From Rhodospirillaceae bacterium (GTDB lineage Bacteria; Pseudomonadota; Alphaproteobacteria; Rhodospirillales; Rhodospirillaceae): 6,500 bases of DNA. The stretch covers positions 1 to 6,500 of the forward strand of contig JAFGWD010000284.1 in NCBI GenBank assembly GCA_016937315.1, written 5' to 3'. A program made the position numbers and the translations under genes. Positions 1-5,607 of the stretch are shown one piece after another. Below the pieces are notes generated by a model, which was not told where the DNA came from, searched no databases, and saw nothing but the letters and a program-made list of their open reading frames with translations. Position 1 is the first letter of the stretch. Every line of letters starts with the position of its first letter.

Positions 1-980
1 CTGCCGTGCAGGCGCGGGAACAGGCCTTGTTGCAGGGGCAAGTCGAAGCCTATGGCAAGCTGATTTCGAGGGTTGTTCCTGAGGCGGATCGTGCCCGCCT
101 TCCCGATGTGTCTCCAGATGCCGTGGAGTCCTTGGTATCCGATTTTTCGGTTTCGGATGAGAAATCATCGGCGACTCGTTATATCGCGACGTTGTCGGTG
201 CACTTCGATTCCGAGCGCGTCAGTGCTTTTTTGAAGGCCAATGGCGTCGCAATGGTGCAGGGCACGGATGAGACGGTGGTGCTGTTGGGGGTGTATCGGG
301 CGGCTCCCGATCTGCCGCCACACCTGTGGGAAGAAGACAATCCCTGGCGGACAGTGTTGGCGCAAACGGCAGTTTCACGCGGTCTGTTCCCGGTGGCGGT
401 GCCGTTGGGTGACCTTCTCGACATGACACAGGTCCCGGTGGATAAGGCGCTGGCCTTGGATGCTGAGGCCATGGATGCCTTGTTGGCGCGGTACGGTGCC
501 GATGCGGTGATTGTTGCTGATGCGGAAGCGCGGCCCGGTATGGGTGTCCATTTGGCGATGAAACGGTATCCGCGTCCGTTGCCTGCGGGGGTGTCCGCCC
601 TCGAGTCGCCAATCGCTGACGATCCCGCTGCGGCGTTGGGCGATTTGGCAGCGCATGCGGTTTTGGCGGTGGCGCGTGGGGCTAAGCCCGCCGTCATGGA
701 AACCATAGTTGGGGAATTCGACTCACTGGCGATTCTGGTGTCGGTTGATTCCATTGCGGATTGGGTGCGGGTTGATCAGACGTTACGGGCCTTGCCGGGT
801 GTTAGGGCTGTGCTTTTGCGGGCGTCACGAACCGATGTGGTTCAGGCGGCTGTGCAATATTCTGGCGACTCCGAGGCCTTGCATCAGGCGATGTCTCGGG
901 TTGGGTTTTCCGTCGACGTGCGTGATGGGTATTGGGAGGTTTTGCCTCATCCCGAACCCGCGACTCCGGTCATACAATGA
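1..980 (+). CDS. DUF2066 domain-containing protein, 3' part (N-terminus outside window)
   Basis: The frame is open from the left edge (first whole codon at 3-5) to the TGA at 978-980, about 325 visible residues. The start of the visible part, an Ala/Gln-rich helix leading into a Leu-Ile-Ser-Arg-Val-Val-Pro-Glu stretch, resembles the beginning of the DUF2066 domain (PF09839). That domain normally follows a signal peptide, so the true start is probably upstream. The GTG at 6 is only the first possible start inside the window. Other family-like signatures are an RYIATLSVHFD segment near residue 60, a DNPWR segment near residue 110, a VPLGDLLDM segment near residue 135, and a C-terminal repeat-like region with W, L and Y-G-D positions ending in YWEVLP. 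Family members are predicted exported or periplasmic proteins of unknown function; I know of no assigned reaction. The stop abuts the start region of the downstream permease gene, so the two are probably cotranscribed. Confidence 0.85.
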   Translation, partial: AVQAREQALLQGQVEAYGKLISRVVPEADRARLPDVSPDAVESLVSDFSVSDEKSSATRYIATLSVHFDSERVSAFLKANGVAMVQGTDETVVLLGVYRAAPDLPPHLWEEDNPWRTVLAQTAVSRGLFPVAVPLGDLLDMTQVPVDKALALDAEAMDALLARYGADAVIVADAEARPGMGVHLAMKRYPRPLPAGVSALESPIADDPAAALGDLAAHAVLAVARGAKPAVMETIVGEFDSLAILVSVDSIADWVRVDQTLRALPGVRAVLLRASRTDVVQAAVQYSGDSEALHQAMSRVGFSVDVRDGYWEVLPHPEPATPVIQ

Positions 981-986
981 GGGAGG
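980..986 (+). promoter_or_regulatory. Strong Shine-Dalgarno sequence deciding the permease start
   Basis: AGGGAGG lies five bases before the GTG at 992. It overlaps the TGA of the upstream DUF2066 gene and lies just after the other candidate start, the ATG at 977, which has no comparable purine-rich sequence ahead of it. This favours GTG 992 as the main initiation site and suggests translational coupling. Confidence 0.55.
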
Positions 987-991
987 CCGGG

Positions 992-2062
992 GTGATCCGT
1001 CGCAGCATCTTTCGGGGTTGGGTGATCGCTTTTGTGGTCTTCTTTGCGGCACTGTACCTGTTGCGTGGCATGTTGCTGCCGTTTGTCGCCGGGTTGGCAT
1101 TTGCCTATTTCCTTGATCCTCTGGCCGACAGTCTGGAACGTCTGGGGTTGAAGCGCACGCTTGCTGTCGTGGTGATCACTCTTGCCGTGATGCTGGTTGT
1201 GTTCGGCCTGTTGCTGGTTTTGGTGCCGGCCATTCAAGTTCAGATCGTGACTTTGATCGAAAATGGTCCGTCTTATGCGGATCGGGTTTGGGCCTTTTTG
1301 TCTCCCCGTGTTCGCTGGCTTTTGGATCATTTGCCATCGGACCAGGTGCAAGGCTTCGAAAAAGCGGCGGGAAATTACGTTGGAACGCTGTTCGACTGGT
1401 CTGGAGGATTGGCCCGGGGCTTGCTGTCGCGTGGGTTTGCCGTCATCAATGTGCTGTCGCTTTTGGTTGTGACCCCGGTGGTGACGTTTTATCTGTTGCG
1501 GGATTGGGATGGCATCGTGGAACGCATCAACAGTTGGTTGCCGCGTGATAATGCCTCGACGATTCGCTCCATGGCGCGTGACATTGACCAGACCTTAGCG
1601 GGCTTTTTGCGCGGACAGGCGACGGTTTGCTTGGTGTTGGCGGCTTATTATGGGTTGGCCCTAAGTGTCGCGGGCTTGGATGCGGGGCTTTTGGTTGGCA
1701 TTGCCACGGGGTTGGTGTCCTTTATTCCCTATGTCGGAGGCATCAGCGGTTTTGTGGTGGGGGGCATTCTTGCCTTGGTGCAATTCAGCGACTGGCCATC
1801 GATCTTGGGGGTGATCGCGGTGTTTGTCGGCGGGCAAGCCTTGGAAGGTTATGTTCTGACGCCGCGCTTGGTCGGTAATCGTGTCGGATTGCATCCCGTG
1901 TGGGTGCTGTTTGCATTGTTCGCTGGGGCCGCGTTATTTGGATTCTTAGGTATTCTGGTCGCGTTGCCGGTGGCGGCGGTGATCGGTGTGCTGACGCGGC
2001 ATGCCTTGCGCCGGTATCTTGCTAGTACGGTCTATCGTGGTGGATCTGCCGACGATGCGTGA
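992..2062 (+). CDS. AI-2E family transporter (PerM/YdiK-type membrane protein)
   Basis: The 356-residue product is an integral inner-membrane protein of the AI-2E transporter family (PF01594), at the usual length for the family. Hydrophobic segments are visible at about residues 10-40, 57-80, 155-178, 211-228, 231-275, 278-292 and 303-345, with a soluble stretch at about 85-150 between the early and later membrane parts. Diagnostic motifs are DPLAD at 42-46, FIPYVGG at 244-250, and LEGYVLTPRLVG at 294-305 leading into an NRVGLHP segment and a Gly/Ala-rich last helix. Family members have been linked to autoinducer-2 export (E. coli TqsA) or to Na+/H+ antiport, but most, including this subgroup, have no tested substrate. 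I chose GTG 992 because of the AGGGAGG ahead of it. The in-frame ATG at 977 would add five residues and overlap the upstream stop as ATGA; a TTG at 932 is unlikely. The 3' end overlaps hdaA by 8 bases. Confidence 0.92.
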   Translation: MIRRSIFRGWVIAFVVFFAALYLLRGMLLPFVAGLAFAYFLDPLADSLERLGLKRTLAVVVITLAVMLVVFGLLLVLVPAIQVQIVTLIENGPSYADRVWAFLSPRVRWLLDHLPSDQVQGFEKAAGNYVGTLFDWSGGLARGLLSRGFAVINVLSLLVVTPVVTFYLLRDWDGIVERINSWLPRDNASTIRSMARDIDQTLAGFLRGQATVCLVLAAYYGLALSVAGLDAGLLVGIATGLVSFIPYVGGISGFVVGGILALVQFSDWPSILGVIAVFVGGQALEGYVLTPRLVGNRVGLHPVWVLFALFAGAALFGFLGILVALPVAAVIGVLTRHALRRYLASTVYRGGSADDA

Positions 2063-2726
2063 GCCGCCTTTGCAGTATGTCCTTGATCTGCCGCACCGTC
2101 CGGCATTGGGGGGCGAGGACTTTTGGATATCGGAATGCCATGCCGAAGTTATGGCGTGGTTGGACGCTTGGCCCAAGTGGCCTGCGTCTGGGGTGGTTGT
2201 GGCCGGGCCGCCGCGTGCCGGAAAAACCCATATCGCTCGTATGTTCGCACAGATGAGTGGTGCGGCGGTGGTCTCTGCCGCCGCATTGGGGGATGTCGGT
2301 GCACGACTGCCATCTCACGGGGCGCGTGCTTTGGTGGTCGAAGACATTGACCGCAATCCGCCCGAGGAAGCCCTGTTCCACCTGTTCAATCGTGCACGGG
2401 AGGCCGGGACATCCCTTCTGTTCACCAGTCGGACGTTGCCGCCGGTGATTCCGTTGTCCTTGGCGGATTGGCGGTCACGGTTATTGACGTGTCCGGTTGC
2501 GGAGATTGGACGTCCTGATGATCGCCTGATGGCGGTTGTGCTGGCTAAGCTGTTCCATGATCGTCAATTGGTGGTTGGCGAGGCGGAGATTGCGTTTCTC
2601 CTGACCCACATGGAACGCGCCATTGCCTCTGCCGAAGCAACCGTGGCTGAAGCGGATCGTCGTGCCTTGGCTTTGAAACGCCGGGTGACCGTGGCGCTTT
2701 TGAAAGAAACCTTGGACAGTCTTTAA
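2055..2726 (+). CDS. hdaA: DnaA regulatory inactivator HdaA (Hda-like AAA+ ATPase)
   Basis: This 223-residue protein resembles the AAA+ domain of DnaA but lacks the C-terminal DNA-binding domain, as in Hda/HdaA. It is expected to bind the replication sliding clamp and stimulate ATP hydrolysis by DnaA, limiting re-initiation of replication. An N-terminal LQYVLDLPHRPAL stretch (residues 6-18) sits where family members carry the clamp-binding and DLPHRPA motifs. The Walker A loop GPPRAGKT is at 51-58 (Lys57). A Walker B-like LVVED is at 93-97, with Glu where many relatives have Asp. A TSRTLPP segment is at 124-130, and DWRSRL is at 138-143, with Arg142 matching the Box VII arginine finger of Hda. 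A helical C-terminal lid (about 155-223) contains the GRPDDRL segment. I chose ATG 2055, which has a weak GGTGGA about ten bases upstream. An in-frame GTG at 2040 is a possible alternative. It overlaps the permease gene by 8 bases, and its stop overlaps the stop of the opposing gene. Confidence 0.88.
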   Translation: MREPPLQYVLDLPHRPALGGEDFWISECHAEVMAWLDAWPKWPASGVVVAGPPRAGKTHIARMFAQMSGAAVVSAAALGDVGARLPSHGARALVVEDIDRNPPEEALFHLFNRAREAGTSLLFTSRTLPPVIPLSLADWRSRLLTCPVAEIGRPDDRLMAVVLAKLFHDRQLVVGEAEIAFLLTHMERAIASAEATVAEADRRALALKRRVTVALLKETLDSL

Positions 2727-3244
2727 TCGTTTCGCATGAGGTCTTTCGGCGTGAAGGCTGCGATGAGGCGGCCTTGGCCTTCCCTCGCATCAACCCAGGC
2801 TGAGATGGGGAGAGTGAAGGCGACCACGCCGCCGGTCGGAAATTTGGTAAAAATCGCGTGTTGAGAAATTTCGGTGGGGTGTGCCAGAAACCATGCACAG
2901 TCGAACAGTCCTGGATTGTGACCGATAAACAATGCCGTGGTGACATGTTCCGGTAGGTGCGTGATCAGGGTGCGGATTGTCGCGAGGGAGGCTTCATAAA
3001 GCGCGTCGACAAATCGGGTCTTTGCGGTGGGGAAGATGTCTGCGACGTGTGAAAGCGTATCGCGGGTCCGTCGCGCCGAGGAGCATAGGATGAGTTCTGG
3101 AGAGGGGCAGCGCGTTGCCATGGCGGAGCGGACCAAGGGACCGGCTCGGTTTCCTCGGGTGCTCAGAGGGCGGTCAGGGTCGGCTAAACCGGGGCTTGCC
3201 CAGTCGGATTTTAGGTGGCGCAGAAGGATCAAGGTTTTTGTCAT
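2723..3244 (-). CDS. SixA-like histidine phosphatase family protein
   Basis: The 173-residue product belongs to the histidine phosphatase (phosphoglycerate mutase-like, PF00300) superfamily, closest in pattern to SixA phosphohistidine phosphatases. The phospho-accepting motif LLRHLKSDW is at residues 7-15 with catalytic His10. It is followed by a DPDRPLSTRG segment (22-31), an SSARRTRDT segment (55-63) with the second active-site arginine at about 59, an LYEAS segment (82-86) with the likely acid Glu84, and GHNPGL (108-113) with the second catalytic His109. All expected catalytic positions are present. The usual RHA or RHG is RHL here. SixA of E. coli dephosphorylates histidine on phosphotransfer proteins; the substrate here is unknown. 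It is cytoplasmic, with no signal peptide. The ATG (3242-3244) has an AGGA about ten bases upstream on its own strand. It is transcribed against hdaA and divergently from ppk1, so it must have its own promoter in the 144-base gap. Confidence 0.85.
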   Translation of the reverse strand: MTKTLILLRHLKSDWASPGLADPDRPLSTRGNRAGPLVRSAMATRCPSPELILCSSARRTRDTLSHVADIFPTAKTRFVDALYEASLATIRTLITHLPEHVTTALFIGHNPGLFDCAWFLAHPTEISQHAIFTKFPTGGVVAFTLPISAWVDAREGQGRLIAAFTPKDLMRND

Positions 3245-3292
3245 GAAAACATCATCCTGCGATGGACGCGAGGTCCGCTATGGGGTGCGAGT

Positions 3293-3313
3293 TGACCCTT
3301 TCGGGAGGGGTCA
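3293..3313. promoter_or_regulatory. Imperfect palindrome upstream of ppk1 (possible operator or leader hairpin)
   Basis: TGACCC (3293-3298) is the exact reverse complement of GGGTCA (3308-3313), with a nine-base centre in which one or two further T-G or T-A pairs could extend the stem. It sits about 75 bases before the ppk1 start and about 50 bases before the sixA start on the other strand. It could be a dimeric regulator site or a small RNA hairpin. No known site class is recognised, and a 6+6 repeat can occur by chance. Confidence 0.25.
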
Positions 3314-3373
3314 GTTTCCGCCACAATAGGTTCTCAAGTCCAGGGGTGTATGTCTTGGACGGAATGCAGGTAT

Positions 3374-3379
3374 GGGAGG
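3374..3379 (+). promoter_or_regulatory. Ribosome binding site of ppk1
   Basis: GGGAGG ends nine bases before the ATG at 3389. This picks that ATG over the in-frame ATG at 3350, which would add 13 residues (beginning MSWTECRYGR) and has only an AGGGG placed three bases from it, too close for good initiation. Confidence 0.6.
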
Positions 3380-3388
3380 TTGTGTTTT

Positions 3389-5545
3389 ATGAGCAGCGTT
3401 GCGCCAAAGGTCTTGGATATCAGTGCGTTGCCCGTTGATCAGTTGTATATCAACCGCGAACTGTCCTGGCTGGCATTTAACACCCGAGTCTTGGAAGAAG
3501 CCGATAACCCCAATCACCCGCTGTTGGAGCGGGTGCGTTTTTTATCGATTAGCGCGTCCAATCTGGACGAGTTCTATATGGTGCGTGTCGCCGGGTTGAA
3601 GGGACAGGTTGATGCTGGGGTGAACACCCCCAGCGATGATGGCCTGACCCCAGCACAGCAATTGGTGCGGATCAATGCCGAAGTGCGCGATCTGGTTCAA
3701 CGCCAAGTCGATTGCTGGAAATTTCTACAAAAGGAATTGCGTCGAGAAGGCATCGCGATCGTCGAGCCCAAAGAGCTGACGCAAGCGGATTGTGCGTGGC
3801 TGGATGAGTATTTCATGGGGCAGGTGTTTCCCATCTTGACGCCTTTGGCTATTGATCCGGCGCACCCTTTTCCGTTTATCCCGAACCTGGGAATGGCGTT
3901 GGTCCTGGAGTTGAAAGCAAAAAACGGAACTGGCGTGTTGCATGCTTTGGTGCCGCTGCCGTCACAAGTGGATCGTTTCCTTCGTCTGCCGGGCGAGGGG
4001 ATACGCTTTATTGCCCTTGAACTGGTGGTGATGAAACATCTGGGCCGTTTGTTCCCTGGTTACACGGTATCGAAAAGTGGGCACTTCCGCATCCTTCGCG
4101 ACAGTGAGATGGAAATCGATGAAGAGGCTGAGGACTTGGTCCGAAGCTTTGAAAGCGCCCTAAAACGGCGGCGGCGGGGGCATGTCATCCGCCTGACGAT
4201 GACGCAGGAAATGGCACCTGAGTTACGTGCTTTGATTGCGGAGTCGTTGGATATTGCACAGGAGGACATGTTCGACCTGGAAGGCCTGATCGGCATGGCG
4301 GACATCAAACGTGTGATTGTTGATGATCGCCCTGATTTGGTGTTTTATCCCTTTGGCGCACGTTTTCCGCAGCGCATTCGCGATTTTGGTGGCGATTGTT
4401 TCGCGGCTATTGGCAGCAAGGACCTGGTTGTTCACCACCCTTATGAATCCTTTGATGTGGTGGTGCAGTTTGTCCGGCAGGCCGCCCGTGATCCCAATGT
4501 CGTGGCCATCAAACAGACGCTGTATCGCACGTCCGATGATTCGCCTATTGTCGCTGCGTTGATTGAAGCGGCGGAAGCCGGCAAATCGGTTGCCGCAATG
4601 GTCGAGCTGAAGGCGCGTTTTGACGAGGAAGCCAATATCCGTTGGGCGCGTCGTTTGGAACGTGCCGGTGCTCAGGTGGTTTATGGTTTCATCGACCTGA
4701 AAATCCACGCGAAGATTTCTCTGGTGGTGCGCCGCGAGGGTGGAGAATTGCGTTCTTACGTGCATTTCGGAACCGGCAACTATCATCCGATTACCGCCAA
4801 GATCTACACGGATCTCTCATTCTTCACCTGCGATCCGGCGTTGTGCCGCGATGCTGCCAAGGTGTTCAACTACATGACTGGGTATGCGCGGCCCGAGCAG
4901 ATGGAAAAGCTGACGATTGCGCCAATCAGCTTGCGGGGGCGTTTGATTGCCGATATCGAAACGGAAATCGAAAACGCCAAAGCCGGGCGTCCGGCGGTCA
5001 TCTGGGCAAAGCTGAATTCCTTGGTCGATACGGCAATCATTGATGCGTTGTATCGTGCGTCGCAGGCTGGGGTACAGATTGACCTGATTATTCGGGGTAT
5101 TTGCTGCTTGCGCCCTGGCGTGCCGGGTTTGTCCGAGACCATTCGGGTCAAGAGTATCGTCGGACGGTTTTTGGAACACTCGCGCATTGCTTGCTTTGCC
5201 AATGGCCACCCAATGCCGTCACCGCAAGCCAAGGTCTATATTTCTTCTGCTGATTGGATGCAGCGCAATACGTTGCGTCGGGTGGAAAGTTTTGTGCCGA
5301 TTGAGAACCCGACGGTGCATCGTCAGATCTTGGAACAAATCATGGTGGTTAATTTGGAAGATACGGCACAGAGCTGGGTCTTACAGCCGGATGGCAGCTA
5401 TGTGCGCTGTTCTCCGGTTGGCGAGGGGTTCAATGCTCACACCTACTTTATGACCAATCCAAGCTTGTCTGGTCGGGGCAGTGCGGGCATTGACCGTGAC
5501 GAACCACCAATTCAAGCCTTGTCGTTGGGACCAGCAGGTCATTAG
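3389..5545 (+). CDS. ppk1: Polyphosphate kinase 1
   Basis: The 718-residue enzyme reversibly transfers the terminal phosphate of ATP to growing inorganic polyphosphate. It is full length for the family. Domains in order are the N-terminal domain (about 19-125, opening YINRELSWLAFN and containing SASNLDEFYMVRVAG), the head domain (about 130-320, with HPFPFIPNLG at 159-168), and two phospholipase D-like C-terminal domains (about 325-500 and 505-690). His440 in KIHAK matches the autophosphorylated His435 of the E. coli enzyme. His459 in YVHFGTGNYHP matches His454 and His597 in FLEHSRI matches His592, with the same spacings (19 and 157 residues). Arg380 and Arg410 match the metal/phosphate-binding Arg375 and Arg405. 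A SADWMQRN motif at 620-627 marks the second domain. All catalytic residues are therefore intact. It is followed after 62 bases by ppx on the same strand, forming a synthesis/degradation pair. The start at 3389 is supported by GGGAGG. Confidence 0.98.
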   Translation: MSSVAPKVLDISALPVDQLYINRELSWLAFNTRVLEEADNPNHPLLERVRFLSISASNLDEFYMVRVAGLKGQVDAGVNTPSDDGLTPAQQLVRINAEVRDLVQRQVDCWKFLQKELRREGIAIVEPKELTQADCAWLDEYFMGQVFPILTPLAIDPAHPFPFIPNLGMALVLELKAKNGTGVLHALVPLPSQVDRFLRLPGEGIRFIALELVVMKHLGRLFPGYTVSKSGHFRILRDSEMEIDEEAEDLVRSFESALKRRRRGHVIRLTMTQEMAPELRALIAESLDIAQEDMFDLEGLIGMADIKRVIVDDRPDLVFYPFGARFPQRIRDFGGDCFAAIGSKDLVVHHPYESFDVVVQFVRQAARDPNVVAIKQTLYRTSDDSPIVAALIEAAEAGKSVAAMVELKARFDEEANIRWARRLERAGAQVVYGFIDLKIHAKISLVVRREGGELRSYVHFGTGNYHPITAKIYTDLSFFTCDPALCRDAAKVFNYMTGYARPEQMEKLTIAPISLRGRLIADIETEIENAKAGRPAVIWAKLNSLVDTAIIDALYRASQAGVQIDLIIRGICCLRPGVPGLSETIRVKSIVGRFLEHSRIACFANGHPMPSPQAKVYISSADWMQRNTLRRVESFVPIENPTVHRQILEQIMVVNLEDTAQSWVLQPDGSYVRCSPVGEGFNAHTYFMTNPSLSGRGSAGIDRDEPPIQALSLGPAGH

Positions 5546-5568
5546 AATGCGCCCGCTATGACTGAGCA

Positions 5569-5590
5569 TCGGGGAGCTGTCCCTGGTTTT
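5569..5590 (+). terminator. Weak hairpin plus T-run between ppk1 and ppx (possible terminator or attenuator)
   Basis: GGGA (5572-5575) and TCCC (5580-5583) can pair around a GCTG loop. The stem extends outward by a G-T, a C-G and a T-G pair and is followed directly by TTTT (5587-5590). This is a short terminator-like shape with only four T's and two wobble pairs, so it would be inefficient at best and might only reduce read-through from ppk1 into ppx. Confidence 0.25.
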
Positions 5591-5607
5591 GAACGGATCG
5601 AGTTGTC

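Larger units (their letters stand above)
3245..3388. other. Divergent intergenic region between the sixA-like gene and ppk1
   Basis: These 144 bases separate two divergent genes and must contain the promoters or leaders of both, unless ppk1 is read from farther upstream. No convincing sigma-70 promoter pair stands out. A TTGACC at 3292-3297 resembles a -35 box, but no good -10 lies 16-18 bases downstream. CACAAT at 3322-3327 resembles a -10 but lacks a matching -35. No Pho-box-like direct repeat is apparent. The one obvious structure is the palindrome at 3293-3313. Confidence 0.6.

Noticed and set aside
6..8. GTG as the true start of the DUF2066 gene
   Set aside because: The frame is open to the left edge, and the family normally has a signal peptide and more N-terminal sequence, so the gene almost certainly begins upstream.
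3027..3329. Plus-strand open frame of 100 codons across the sixA-like gene start and the intergenic region
   Set aside because: It is mostly antisense to a gene with intact catalytic motifs, has no recognisable domain, and shows no good ribosome site.
3350..3352. ATG 3350 as the ppk1 start
   Set aside because: The extra 13 residues do not look like the family N-terminus, and the purine run is too close; ATG 3389 has a well-placed GGGAGG.
3338..3360. Second possible hairpin (GTCCA and TGGAC arms) before ppk1
   Set aside because: Only five pairs around a 13-base loop, with no T-run and no supporting context; this is expected by chance.
4223..4786. Long open frame on the minus strand inside ppk1 (187 codons)
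   Set aside because: It lies wholly inside the well-conserved ppk1 gene on the opposite strand, its translation shows no recognisable domain, and open frames of this length are common opposite GC-rich genes.
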